From assembly GCA_022448945.1 (NCBI GenBank), contig JAKVCV010000002.1:1-64000 (forward strand): a stretch of 64,000 nt of DNA. The letters are read 5' to 3'. This DNA comes from Saprospiraceae bacterium (GTDB taxonomy: Bacteria > Bacteroidota > Bacteroidia > Chitinophagales > Saprospiraceae). The position numbers and the translations under genes are program-made. Under the pieces are notes generated by a model, which was not told the origin of the DNA, ran no database searches, and saw nothing but the letters and a program-made list of their open reading frames with translations. Below, piece by piece: positions 9,991-19,604 of the stretch; within the stretch, counting starts at the first letter, position 1, and each line of letters opens with the position of its first letter.

Positions 9991-10199
9991 TATGTTTTGC
10001 TTTTTCCAGAATCCAAATATAAGCGATTAATTCGTAATGCCACTATTGTTTAATCTATTAAGCACAAAAGAGTATAAGTTTGTAAATTATTAATGAAACA
10101 TTGATTTTCTATTTATAACGAAAAGAAATCAAGAAATGTATTATTTAGCTAAGGTAGATTCTTTTTTTTAATAATTTATTTTGAGAATTTATTTTATTA

Positions 10200-10910
10200 T
10201 TATGTTTTAGTGTTTGTAAGATGTAGCGTATGGCAGGCAATTATACCCGCTGTCTCAGTACGTAATCGACTAGGGCCTAAACTGACTTCTTTAAAGTCAT
10301 TTTGTTTTGCATATTCAATCTCATTAGATGAAAAATCTCCTTCTGGACCTATTAAAATTAAATTATTATCTTTTTTGCCTATGACTTCTTGAAGGTGGGG
10401 AAGATTTTCTGAATTGCAATGAGCTATATATTTATTTTGATCTTTTACATTTTTAATAAATTCTTTAAACGGAGTTAGTTCTGAAAGCTCAGGCAGGAAA
10501 TTTTTAAGCGATTGTTTTGCGGCAGCAAGAATTATTTTATTCAATCTTTCAATACGAATTTTTTTTCTTTCAGAATGTTGGCATTGTATTAGACTAATTG
10601 CATCAATTCCTAATTCTGTAGTTTTTTCCAAAAACCATTCTAATCGATTTATGTTTTTGGTAGGAGCAATTGCAATATGTATATTATAACGGGTTTGAGC
10701 GTGAATACTAACAACATCTAATATTTTTAATCGACATCTTTTTTTAGATACATCAATAATTTTTCCTAGGTAGGTAGCACCCGAGAAGCTAGTGAAATAG
10801 ATTGTGTCGCCAATCCCTTTTCTTAGTGTTTTAGTACAATGCCTTGATTCAATTTCATCAAGATGAGCAATAGATTCTCCCTCGATTCGATATGCATAAA
10901 AAAGATTCAT
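10200..10910 (-). CDS. rsmE: 16S rRNA (uracil-1498-N3)-methyltransferase
   Basis: RsmE methylates N3 of U1498 in 16S rRNA using SAM. The C-terminal SPOUT-type knot motif is clear: LIGPEGDFSSNEIE, then SLGPSRLRTETAG. The chosen ATG (MNLFYAYRI) gives about 236 residues, normal for the family. An upstream in-frame ATG would add 16 hydrophobic residues not typical of this cytosolic enzyme. The 5' end faces the divergent glucosaminidase-like gene, with about 114 bp between the chosen starts. Confidence 0.92.
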   Translation of the reverse strand: MNLFYAYRIEGESIAHLDEIESRHCTKTLRKGIGDTIYFTSFSGATYLGKIIDVSKKRCRLKILDVVSIHAQTRYNIHIAIAPTKNINRLEWFLEKTTELGIDAISLIQCQHSERKKIRIERLNKIILAAAKQSLKNFLPELSELTPFKEFIKNVKDQNKYIAHCNSENLPHLQEVIGKKDNNLILIGPEGDFSSNEIEYAKQNDFKEVSLGPSRLRTETAGIIACHTLHLTNTKT

Positions 10911-11024
10911 AAAACAAAAAGTTTTAAAAAAGTAAAACAAAAACTTGCAAAAAAGCACAAAGTGTTTTATGTTTGTATTGTGCCTAACGAAATAAATGAA
11001 ATTTTAAAACAAAAATATACAATT

Positions 11025-11792
11025 ATGAGGTTTAAAAACTATAGTGTTGATAATTCTGGTCTTATCATGAATCTTTATGAAACAGAAACATACTCAGATT
11101 GCTCTAATGAAACTATAGATGACTTTTTAGAAATTATCGAATTAGAAGCTAAAGATATAGAATATATCGATGAAATAAGTAGTGTAAGAGAAAAAGAAGG
11201 ATTTATAGATTTTATCCAATCTATTTGGCTTAAAGCTATTATTATCGTATTAGGTTTAATTTTTTTATGTAGTTACAACTTTGGAAAACCCAAACAGAAT
11301 AATATTAATTATATTTCAGACGATTTAAATCATATTAATGAGTTGTTATGTGAAATAAGTGTAGCTGAAGAAACAAAAGAGAAATTCATTAAACGGTTTT
11401 CATCAGTAGCAAAAGATGAAATGCATAAATTTTCTATACCTGCTTCTATAATTCTTGGCTTGGCTATAATTAATAGTAATTATGGAACTGATGTTGTTGC
11501 ACAAAATAGAAATAATTATTTTTTAAGTACTTGTTCAGATAATCAACTCGAAGAAGGTGTATTAGGAACGTTTGAACATCAGGGAAATTGTTATATTCAT
11601 TTTCAAAACCCCTGGACTAGTTTTCGTAGTAATAGCCTTAAGTTAAGCACATCGCCTTATTTTGGATTAAAGTTAAATGCTGGAATAAATTATAAAATAT
11701 GGCTTGAAGAACTTGAGGGAATAGATTACCCCCATGTTAAAGAATTGGGTTTATTAATCGAGAAAAGGAGACTTTATAATTTAGATGAATAA
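11025..11792 (+). CDS. Membrane-anchored glucosaminidase (GH73)-like protein, catalytic Glu replaced
   Basis: From this ATG the protein has 255 residues: a cytosolic segment of about 65 residues, a membrane helix (KAIIIVLGLIFLCSY) and an extracytoplasmic domain resembling FlgJ-type GH73 peptidoglycan glucosaminidases (FSIPASIILGLAIINSNYGT, then NPWTSFRSNS). In active family members the equivalent motif reads roughly ESGWG or ESGAG with a catalytic Glu; here it is NSNYG, so the acid is Asn150. It may bind peptidoglycan without cleaving it. An upstream ATG at 10863 is open but would overlap the rsmE start, so the shorter form is preferred. Confidence 0.65.
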   Translation: MRFKNYSVDNSGLIMNLYETETYSDCSNETIDDFLEIIELEAKDIEYIDEISSVREKEGFIDFIQSIWLKAIIIVLGLIFLCSYNFGKPKQNNINYISDDLNHINELLCEISVAEETKEKFIKRFSSVAKDEMHKFSIPASIILGLAIINSNYGTDVVAQNRNNYFLSTCSDNQLEEGVLGTFEHQGNCYIHFQNPWTSFRSNSLKLSTSPYFGLKLNAGINYKIWLEELEGIDYPHVKELGLLIEKRRLYNLDE

Positions 11793-11897
11793 TAAAGTTC
11801 TAAACTCGTAGTTTTAATTTACTTTATTAATGATACACTTATGATGTTTGTAATTTTTTTTAAAAAGTAAACTTAAACAAGTTGAGTGTTTCTAGTT

Positions 11898-11931
11898 GGC
11901 AGTCAATCGTAAAAGGCGATTGCTGCCTTTT
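11898..11931. terminator. Bidirectional intrinsic terminator
   Basis: GGCAGTCAATCG pairs with CGATTGCTGCC across a short loop, with one mismatch, followed by TTTT. It sits between the convergent glucosaminidase-like and protease genes. Confidence 0.75.
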
Positions 11932-11965
11932 ATAATTAGCATAAAAATACTAAATGTATTTTTGA

Positions 11966-14650
11966 TTATCCTTTGATTACTTTTTTGGTTAAAATAATTC
12001 CACTTTCAAGTTGAATTGAAACAAGGTACATTCCTTTTGGTATAGAAGAACACGGAATACGGAGTAGATTTTCTCCTTCAGATAGCAATTTATTGATATT
12101 AAAAAATTCGTGACCAGTAATTGTACTGAATTTAATAGTTGCATTTTGTATTTGATGGCTTTCTAAAGAAACTATTAAGTGATTGCTAAAAGGATTTGGA
12201 TATACATTTAGTATGGTATTTTGAAATTCTTTAATAGCATTGGAGGCTGTAGGAGCAATAATATTGACACAATAATCTTCTGTTTCTCCATAGAAAGGAT
12301 TATCACATGGAGTTAAAGACGTAGTACCCCATTTCATGGCAACCCTGAGTCTTGTTTTGTTGAGACTTGCATTGTTGGGAACATTTATGGTGCCTGTATG
12401 AATTGTAGTAGTAGTAGTAATAGGACCGGCATCATAAACCAATTCTGTTGTGTTGTCGAATATTTCATCTTGATTGTAATCTATCCAAGCTTGAATAAGC
12501 CAATTTGTAGCCCAAGGGCCAGTATTAAATCCAATTTCTATAGAAATGGGATATGAGCCACCTTGAGCAATATCTGTACTTGGTCCTCCATTGACAAATG
12601 ATATATAACCACCATCATCTCCTGTGGTATTATTTATAGTTCCAAAAGTAACATTTTCTATCCAGTCATCTGATGAATTTTGGCCAGATGAATTACAATA
12701 GTTTGTAGATGAGCAATTGCCACAACCTACAGTTTCAAATTCTATAGTTGAGGAATATTGGTTGTTAACATTTATTTGACAGGATGAAATAATGCGTAAT
12801 TCGTATATTTCACAACTGTCTAATCCAGCAATTGTTACGTTTGCAGATGTTGCTGTTACAGATGACCATACTGAAGAGGATTTTAGTTTATAATCTATAG
12901 TATATGAATTCACTAAAGAATCAGTTGCCCAAGAGAAAGAAGCAGAAGTTTGGTTTAAAGTGTCAATATTAATAGTAGTCGGTGCAAAGCAACAGTCTTC
13001 TGTTTTGAAGATATAATTTGTTGAGTATGCCGAACTGTCACAATCAGATGCAATTTGTATTTCATAGCTTGTGCAAGCTGTAAGATTATTAAGAATCGTG
13101 AATGTATCGGATGTTGAACCTGTTATCCAATTTGTTGAGCCTATTTCTCGAAATTTTGTAAAATACAAACTGGTTGAATCAACTCTGTCCCAATTAACAT
13201 ATACAGATGTTCCTGTAATACTGTAAACCAATGTATTATAAGGCTCGTGACAGCCAGATAAAGAGCAGCCTGAAGACATTATTGAATCAATTGAGTTTTT
13301 CATATTTAGTACCCCTTCGCTAACAGTAATTCCTAGTAAACTCGAATTAGAAACTGAAGAGTTTAATAGTATTTGTTTAACCATTAAGGCGGTTTGGGCA
13401 GGATGGGTTCTAGCTAGTTGTGCAAAACGTTGGCATGGGGCAGAATACATAAGTCCAATGTTTCCTGTCACATGTGGAGTAGCCCCTGACGTTCCCCCAA
13501 AACCTCCATAGCCAGATGATGTTGTAAGTGTATAGGTCCCTTCTCCAAATGCTCCAAGGTCGATATGAGTACTTCCATAGCCAGCAGCACCTACTTTAGT
13601 TCCAGATTGATTTATATTAGTAACTGCGATCAAATAATCACTATCACAGCTTGTAGGGTAGTCTCCATTAACATCAACATCTATATTAGCATTTGCAGTA
13701 GCTGCACAATTGAGAATACCGTATACACCAAGGGTGTCATAAAACTCATTAACAAGGGGTGCATAAGTTGCACATTGTTGATTATTTTGTCCCCATGACG
13801 CATTTGTTGCAACTACAAAAGCACCATTAACCCCATTTGTCTGGTTATATAATTTTCGACATTCAAAAGGATAGTTGTATGCTGCTATTGAATTTGCACT
13901 TGTTCCTCCCCCAACAACAAACATTAGTTTTACATTCCAGTTTACACCACTTACGCCAATATTATTATTGCCTTTAGCAGCGATAATTCCAGAGACAGGT
14001 GTGCCATGTGAACTGAATGGGCCACTTGCTACTATATCATTATTGTTGTTGTCGGCATTCCAGCCTCTATAATCATCTATGTAACCATTATTGTCATCGT
14101 CGATACCATTACCATTAATTTCCCCATGGTTATACCAAATATTATCTCCCCAGTCAGCGTGACTCACTTCAATCCCATCATCAATTACACATACAACAAT
14201 TGTATCTCCTAAGGCAGTAACACCTCCAGTAGTAATATCCCATGCAGCTTCAGCATCTAAATCATTATCAGACGTTTGTTCATATTGCCATTGCTGATTA
14301 TAAGAAGGATCGTTGGGGACAACCCGTTTCTCCATAATATAATTGAGTTGAGCGTTATGTACTGATGGGTGCTTGAGAGCCAATTCAAGCATAGAATTAT
14401 GACTTAAAATATCTTTATTAAAAGTGAATCTCCAGATTTGCATATGTTCAGAAAGTAATTCTCTGGCTTGTAATTGTGTATTAAGCCCTTTGTGTTTTGC
14501 TAAATCTTTTATGACCCAACTAATTGAATGGTTATGCTTGATTCGAATAAGTAAATCACCTTCGATATGTGGAAATTCTTCCTGAGCAAATGTTTGATGA
14601 ATAAGTAGAGAGCAAAGGATAGAAAGCAAGAGTAAAAGTCCTGGTCGCAT
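11966..14650 (-). CDS. Secreted subtilisin-like serine protease with type IX sorting domain
   Basis: The 894-residue preproprotein has a signal peptide (cleavage after about residue 22), a propeptide to about 115, then an S8 peptidase domain with the full triad: Asp157 (VIDDG), His215 (SSHGTPVSG) and Ser388 (GGTSGATPH), plus oxyanion Asn283. Two fibronectin type III-like modules follow (about 465-640), then a GEVED-type domain ending near GETEDYCVNI. The last 80 residues are a type IX C-terminal sorting domain, starting around VYPNPFSN and ending KGMYLVSI...KKVIKG. It is therefore probably exported by the type IX system whose core lies at 45.6-53 kb. An active enzyme is expected. Confidence 0.93.
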   Translation of the reverse strand: MRPGLLLLLSILCSLLIHQTFAQEEFPHIEGDLLIRIKHNHSISWVIKDLAKHKGLNTQLQARELLSEHMQIWRFTFNKDILSHNSMLELALKHPSVHNAQLNYIMEKRVVPNDPSYNQQWQYEQTSDNDLDAEAAWDITTGGVTALGDTIVVCVIDDGIEVSHADWGDNIWYNHGEINGNGIDDDNNGYIDDYRGWNADNNNNDIVASGPFSSHGTPVSGIIAAKGNNNIGVSGVNWNVKLMFVVGGGTSANSIAAYNYPFECRKLYNQTNGVNGAFVVATNASWGQNNQQCATYAPLVNEFYDTLGVYGILNCAATANANIDVDVNGDYPTSCDSDYLIAVTNINQSGTKVGAAGYGSTHIDLGAFGEGTYTLTTSSGYGGFGGTSGATPHVTGNIGLMYSAPCQRFAQLARTHPAQTALMVKQILLNSSVSNSSLLGITVSEGVLNMKNSIDSIMSSGCSLSGCHEPYNTLVYSITGTSVYVNWDRVDSTSLYFTKFREIGSTNWITGSTSDTFTILNNLTACTSYEIQIASDCDSSAYSTNYIFKTEDCCFAPTTINIDTLNQTSASFSWATDSLVNSYTIDYKLKSSSVWSSVTATSANVTIAGLDSCEIYELRIISSCQINVNNQYSSTIEFETVGCGNCSSTNYCNSSGQNSSDDWIENVTFGTINNTTGDDGGYISFVNGGPSTDIAQGGSYPISIEIGFNTGPWATNWLIQAWIDYNQDEIFDNTTELVYDAGPITTTTTIHTGTINVPNNASLNKTRLRVAMKWGTTSLTPCDNPFYGETEDYCVNIIAPTASNAIKEFQNTILNVYPNPFSNHLIVSLESHQIQNATIKFSTITGHEFFNINKLLSEGENLLRIPCSSIPKGMYLVSIQLESGIILTKKVIKG

Positions 14651-14839
14651 TAGTGTTTTTTTTCTTCAATTAAACAATACACTCATTAAAATGGGTCTGT
14701 GTAATCTATTTATATATCTATATTATAAAACGTAAAAGATTTTATTAAAGTATGTTTTTGATTTAGATATCGGAACATATTCATCAATATACTCTAATTT
14801 ATAGTAATTGTATGTAAAACTAATGTTAATGTTATTTTA

Positions 14840-16237
14840 CTAAATATTATTTAACAATAGCTTATGATAAAACTGTAACATTTGTTTATAGTTTTTAATA
14901 CTAATTTTGTCGTCTACTTTTCGTAGATGTTTTTTCCAGCATATTTGGTCGAAAATAAGGGGGTGAAAATAATAAATATCAGAGTTGAATTTTGTTTGCC
15001 AGTTCGTAGAATAGCTTTCTTTAACCAAAGTCGGTGCTGTTATAAGGTTGGGGAATATTTCTTTACACGTGTTGCTTATAATTCTATATGCGTGATTTTG
15101 AATAGGAGCTATACGAGTTTTTTGAAGTGTTTGGGTCTGACCAAGAAGTTGAATTTGTGGGTGTTGTAAATGTGTTTTTAACCATTTTTCAAGTTCATTT
15201 AGTGATTTAGGGGAACTAAATTGTATACTAGTAATTGTACTTTTGCTAGTATCGTAGTTGATTAAATTTGTAGCTATATTATTGCCAAATAGATTTTGTG
15301 TGAATGGGTTTTTTTGAAGTCGTTTTTGAATTAAATTGTTTAGTAACCATTTGTTTGACAAAACAAGTCGTTGACTAAAGTTGAGTTCTGGTATTATAAA
15401 AGAAAGGAATTGAGTAATGACGGGATGGTCGGTGTCTAAAGGTGGTAGTGCAGATACTAAATGATGTATTTCTTTTTTAATAATGTTGTTAGAATTTTTG
15501 TTTTTAATTTCTACTGTTGATTGTACTACAGATTGTTGGCCAATGCCAATCAATGCTACTTTTTTAGGAATATTGAATAGATCATTTTTATTAACAATTA
15601 ATCCACCTGTTTTAAGAATGAATTCTGGTTTAATATCGATTTTTTTTAGTGAATTTATAATAGCGGATTCTCCAACTTGATTGTCATGAGGAAATGCAAG
15701 ATATATTGTTCTGTTAGGCAAGATATTTTGTTCAACAAATTTAGTTAATACTTCAAGCAACGCTATCATAACGGCTTTTCCACTACTACATCCTTGTCCG
15801 TGAATATATCCATTCTCAATTTTACCCAAAAAAGGATTGTATGACCATTCGGGTATTGTTTCCAGATCTGGTTCATCAGTATGTTGCATAGCTACAAATA
15901 CTATCGGGTTTAATTCTGGACTTCTTCCAACCCATTTCGCTAATAAACTGAATTTATTTAATCGTTGCCATTCAACATTGGGGTTTTTAAATAAAGTAGG
16001 ATATGATTTAGTTATCCATTTGTGGAACTTATTGAAATGGGTATGTTTTGAACTATCAGGAGTTGTTGGAATCTGCAATGCCTGACTTAAGCGTATATTT
16101 GAATTTTGGTATATTGGTAAGTCAGTGGCTACTTTTATATTTGTTTGAATAGACAATGTTGTAACCGTATTGAATATTAATATCAGACAGATAATACTAA
16201 GTAAAAATAAAAAGAGGACAACTATAAGTTTTCGCAT
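14840..16237 (-). CDS. M20-peptidase-like membrane protein lacking metal ligands
   Basis: The 465-residue protein has an N-terminal membrane helix (about residues 3-28) and an M20 fold resembling the PM20D1/carboxypeptidase S group. Family motifs can be aligned: QHTD (His119, Asp121 kept), GQGCSSGK where active enzymes read roughly GRGxxDDK (bridging Asp is Ser152), PHDNQVGE where they read GHDEExGG (catalytic and ligand Glu pair is Asn186-Gln187), and ILKTGG where they read ILDEGG (Asp is Lys209). Nearly all zinc-binding and catalytic positions are lost, so it is probably not a peptidase. The start is the ATG at 16237; a TTG nine codons upstream is possible. Confidence 0.7.
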   Translation of the reverse strand: MRKLIVVLFLFLLSIICLILIFNTVTTLSIQTNIKVATDLPIYQNSNIRLSQALQIPTTPDSSKHTHFNKFHKWITKSYPTLFKNPNVEWQRLNKFSLLAKWVGRSPELNPIVFVAMQHTDEPDLETIPEWSYNPFLGKIENGYIHGQGCSSGKAVMIALLEVLTKFVEQNILPNRTIYLAFPHDNQVGESAIINSLKKIDIKPEFILKTGGLIVNKNDLFNIPKKVALIGIGQQSVVQSTVEIKNKNSNNIIKKEIHHLVSALPPLDTDHPVITQFLSFIIPELNFSQRLVLSNKWLLNNLIQKRLQKNPFTQNLFGNNIATNLINYDTSKSTITSIQFSSPKSLNELEKWLKTHLQHPQIQLLGQTQTLQKTRIAPIQNHAYRIISNTCKEIFPNLITAPTLVKESYSTNWQTKFNSDIYYFHPLIFDQICWKKHLRKVDDKISIKNYKQMLQFYHKLLLNNI

Positions 16238-16358
16238 TCCAAGTTCTTTTGTTTCAAGTTGCAATATACTCAGGAAATATTCATTTCAAAATCTTTCAGT
16301 TTGCTTTCAATTAGTTCAGTCAAAAAATATTGCATTTTTTTGTTGAATCAAGAACATA

Positions 16359-17183
16359 TTACCATGCATGACATTTAATTTGATGAATTGTATGGGTTAT
16401 CCCTATTGAAAACATAGTATATCCGTCATTCGTTTTTGCGTCCCCCCGTTGTCTCCTAGGATAGCCAATTTTTTGTCCAACTTCACCAGAACGGTCTGCT
16501 AGCCCAACTGCAACTGAGCCTAATGATCCTCGATGTCCCTTAATTAAACGTGGATCTGCATATGTATCACTAACATCATCGAGATAGTCAAAAAATAATA
16601 TTCTTGTGGCTCCTTCAATGATAATACCCCATTGATAAGTTATATCGATTTTAAATCCACCGCCAATAATAAAGGCTGGTTGGACTAACGAATATTCCTG
16701 ACCAGGTGCTTGTCCTTCTGTTCCCAAAGGTTGTAAGGCATAAGTAGCGCCTTTATAATCTGCCTTTGGATTGTGGTGAAAAATCCCAAATCCAGCTAAA
16801 ATGTAGGGGCTTTGTTGTATCTTTTTTCTGCCTTTATTGTGATGGTGATAAGGAAAGAAGTTAAATTCGATTCCCAATGACCCTTCAAAAACAGTAGATT
16901 TGAAACTTAGGTTTCGTGCTTTCCTGTATGGATTTAAAGATTTTGAATCACTAGCACTAAGGGTGCCAAAACTAGCACCAACTCTTAATGAAAGACGACT
17001 GTCTACATTACGTCTTACAAAAAAATTAACAGCCATTCCCGGTGTTTGAGCAGAAAAATCCGGGGCTATGTCCCCATGATATAATGTAACGCCAGCCATG
17101 GTTTGTAACTCCCAGTACTGAGCTTTAGATATAGATGAAAAGCCTAAAACAATGAGAAAAGGTAATATTGGAATGAATTTCAC
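16359..17183 (-). CDS. DUF6089-family outer-membrane beta-barrel protein, copy 1
   Basis: The 274-residue protein has a signal peptide (cleavage after SKA) and alternating strands typical of a small outer-membrane barrel. It matches the Bacteroidota DUF6089 family (YHGDIAPDFS near the N terminus, GTEGQAPGQEYSL in the middle). No biochemical function is established. It is 63 bp downstream of a close paralogue on the same strand, with most motifs identical, so the pair arose by tandem duplication. Confidence 0.75.
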   Translation of the reverse strand: MKFIPILPFLIVLGFSSISKAQYWELQTMAGVTLYHGDIAPDFSAQTPGMAVNFFVRRNVDSRLSLRVGASFGTLSASDSKSLNPYRKARNLSFKSTVFEGSLGIEFNFFPYHHHNKGRKKIQQSPYILAGFGIFHHNPKADYKGATYALQPLGTEGQAPGQEYSLVQPAFIIGGGFKIDITYQWGIIIEGATRILFFDYLDDVSDTYADPRLIKGHRGSLGSVAVGLADRSGEVGQKIGYPRRQRGDAKTNDGYTMFSIGITHTIHQIKCHAW

Positions 17184-17246
17184 TTTCAGAGTTAATAATT
17201 TGGGGAATTTAGTCCTTTTTAGATTAGACTAAATTCTCAGGTTATA

Positions 17247-18062
17247 CTAATAGTTAGGGCATTTTTGTTGATGTATGGTGTAAATAATTCCAATAGAGAA
17301 CATAGTATATCCATCATTGGTTTTTGAGTTTCCTCTTTGACTTCCCTCTGTGCCCAAGTTTTGACCCACTTCACCAGATCGATCAGATAATGCTACTGCT
17401 ACAGGACCAAGTGAACCTCTATGTGCTAAAATCTGTTTCGAGTTAGCATATTCACCACTAACGTCATCAAGATAGTCAAAAAATAATATTCTTGTAGCTC
17501 CTTCTATAACGATTGCCCATTTAGAATCAATATCGATTTTGAAACCACCTCCAATAATAAAAGCTGGTTGGACTAATGAATATTCCTGACCAGGTGCTTG
17601 ACCTTCTGTACCCATTGCTTGTAAAGAATAATTAATTCCATTGTAATTAGCAATGGGGTTATGATAGAATAATCCAATACAAGCTAATATATAAGGAGTA
17701 AATTGGTTTTCTTTTTTTTGGTAGTAATGGAACCGGAAAAAATTAAATTCTAAACCAACAGATCCTTCAAATATTGAAGATTTAAAGTTTAAATTTCTAG
17801 CTTTTCGATAAATATTTAATGATCTGGAGTCTGTAGCACTTATCATTCCAAAGCTACCACCTATTCGAAGTGCTAGACGGCTATCTAAGTTTCTGCGAAC
17901 AAGAATGGCTGTCGCTATTCCAGGGGGCTGCATCGAAAAATCTGGAGCTAGATCACCATGATATATTGTTGTCCCTGCCATCCCTTGTATTTCCCAAAAT
18001 TGAGCAGATATATTAGAAGGAACAATTAATATTATCAACAAAATTAATAGTAATAATCTCAC
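17247..18062 (-). CDS. DUF6089-family outer-membrane beta-barrel protein, copy 2
   Basis: This 271-residue paralogue of the next gene downstream has a signal peptide ending NISAQ, the same YHGDLAPDFS and GTEGQAPGQEYSL motifs, and a barrel-like strand pattern. It is the first gene of the pair. A TAnnTTTG-type -7 element (TATGTTTG read on the minus strand, 18145-18152) lies about 80 bp upstream. The function of the family is unknown. Confidence 0.75.
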   Translation of the reverse strand: MRLLLLILLIILIVPSNISAQFWEIQGMAGTTIYHGDLAPDFSMQPPGIATAILVRRNLDSRLALRIGGSFGMISATDSRSLNIYRKARNLNFKSSIFEGSVGLEFNFFRFHYYQKKENQFTPYILACIGLFYHNPIANYNGINYSLQAMGTEGQAPGQEYSLVQPAFIIGGGFKIDIDSKWAIVIEGATRILFFDYLDDVSGEYANSKQILAHRGSLGPVAVALSDRSGEVGQNLGTEGSQRGNSKTNDGYTMFSIGIIYTIHQQKCPNY

Positions 18063-18537
18063 GATTTATTTTTTGGTACTATTTAATTAAATACTTTAAT
18101 GAAAATTATAAATAAAAAGTTACATAATCCTCAAGTTAATACAACAAACATAAAGGCCTGTTTTTGTTAAAATAAAATAAAGATAAAAACTTAGGGATAT
18201 AAATATGTAACAACTTACAATCTCATTTCGATGTTTACATCAAAAATCTTACCTAAATCCAATTTTATAGGATTTCTTTTTGTGTTTTTATTATAAAAAA
18301 TTGGATGGGTATATAACAATATAAGATTGACTATATTAAATGTAGGTTTTATGAAATCTAATATAAATTTGTTTAGAATGTAATACCAAGTTAATTGTCT
18401 TGCATGATATAAATAATAGATATTTTTGATCTTAGAAAAGATTTTTAAGAGCGTCTAAATTATCTTTTATTGTGTACCAAGATGACCTAATTAATTGTTA
18501 TTGTTTAAAATAATTTTTTTTAAAATTTAGATAACGA
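18063..18537. other. 475-bp intergenic region without a gene
   Basis: AT-rich spacer between nadK and the DUF6089 pair, both on the minus strand. A possible minus-strand -7 element lies at 18145-18152, and there is a weak hairpin (AAATCC / GGATTT at 18255-18275). I see no coding signal, tRNA or repeat. Confidence 0.5.
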
Positions 18538-19419
18538 TTAATTTCTGTAGTCAATTCCCCATTTGAGTTTTTTGCGTATCATATAAAGGAAATTAAGGTC
18601 TGTAAACCTGAATAGGTTAATATTGAAATCAGATTTTTGTATTGCTAGTTGTATTGAGGTGTCAATTATTGCATGTCTAGAATCAAGCGTGCACATAAAG
18701 TTTTTGGCTCGACCTTCCACTTCAAATGAAATGATAGAATCATCAGATAATACAATAGGACGGACATTTAGGTTATGTGGTGCAACAGGCGTTATTATTA
18801 GGTTGCCGGATTTGGGAAAAATAATAGGCCCACCACAACTTAGAGAATATCCTGTAGAACCAGTAGGGGTTGCTACAATAATACCATCTGCCCAATAAGA
18901 ATTTAGAAACTCACCATTAACATAAGCATGAATGATTACCATTGAAGATGTATCTCTTTTAAGAATAGTAAAATCATTAAGTGCTAGCTTGTTGTCCCCG
19001 AAAATTGGAGAGGAAGATTCTAAATGTAGTAAAGTTCTAGGATCAAGAACATAGCTATTATTATATAGGGCGTCAATTGCTAATTCAATTTGATTCATTT
19101 CTACCATAGCTAAAAAGCCTAATCGACCTAGATTTATTCCCATTATCGGAACACCCGTATCTCTAACAATAGTGATAACTTCCAGTATTGTTCCATCCCC
19201 ACCTAGTGTGATTACAAAGTCAATATTTTGAGTTTTGAAATTATTATAATCAGAAAAAAAATGTATTTTTTCAGGTGTTTTAACTCTGTTTTTAAAGGTT
19301 TTATAGTATTCCTCATATATAAATACTTCAGCACCTCTTTTGGACAAGTTGTCCAAAACGATTTGTAAAATTGGAACATGCTCCTGCTTAAGAAAGCGAC
19401 TATATATGGCTATTTTCAA
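18538..19419 (-). CDS. nadK: NAD kinase
   Basis: This enzyme phosphorylates NAD to NADP in the cytosol. The 293-residue protein carries the hallmark GGDGT motif (73-77), then MGINLGRLGFLA and the NAD-binding TPTGSTGYSLSCGGP. Length and motif order are normal, and an active enzyme is expected. It stands alone on the minus strand with about 185 bp to the upstream barrel-assembly gene. Confidence 0.95.
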   Translation of the reverse strand: MKIAIYSRFLKQEHVPILQIVLDNLSKRGAEVFIYEEYYKTFKNRVKTPEKIHFFSDYNNFKTQNIDFVITLGGDGTILEVITIVRDTGVPIMGINLGRLGFLAMVEMNQIELAIDALYNNSYVLDPRTLLHLESSSPIFGDNKLALNDFTILKRDTSSMVIIHAYVNGEFLNSYWADGIIVATPTGSTGYSLSCGGPIIFPKSGNLIITPVAPHNLNVRPIVLSDDSIISFEVEGRAKNFMCTLDSRHAIIDTSIQLAIQKSDFNINLFRFTDLNFLYMIRKKLKWGIDYRN

Positions 19420-19604
19420 AATATTTAGGTGTAATTGAGGTGTTAAATAGGTTTATTAAATAATGTGTTTATAATCAAGTCAATTAATAAACTTCTAAGG
19501 TTTTTTATAAGATGGAGAAACTGAAACACAATCAATATCAAATCTTCTTATTTAGTTCTAGTTTAAATTTATAATTATTGTCTAATATTCTTGTATAAAA
19601 CGGG

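Noticed and set aside
10863-11024. N-terminal extension of the glucosaminidase-like protein from the ATG at 10863
   Set aside because: It would overlap the start of the divergent rsmE gene and adds basic sequence without likeness to any domain; the ATG at 11025 is more plausible, though not proven.
13565-14072. + strand open frames opposite the subtilisin-like protease
   Set aside because: They overlap the catalytic domain of a well-supported gene and show no protein motif.
18063-18537. Search for a small RNA or tRNA in the longest gene-free stretch
   Set aside because: No cloverleaf, strong hairpin or T-tract was found; only a weak 6-bp stem.
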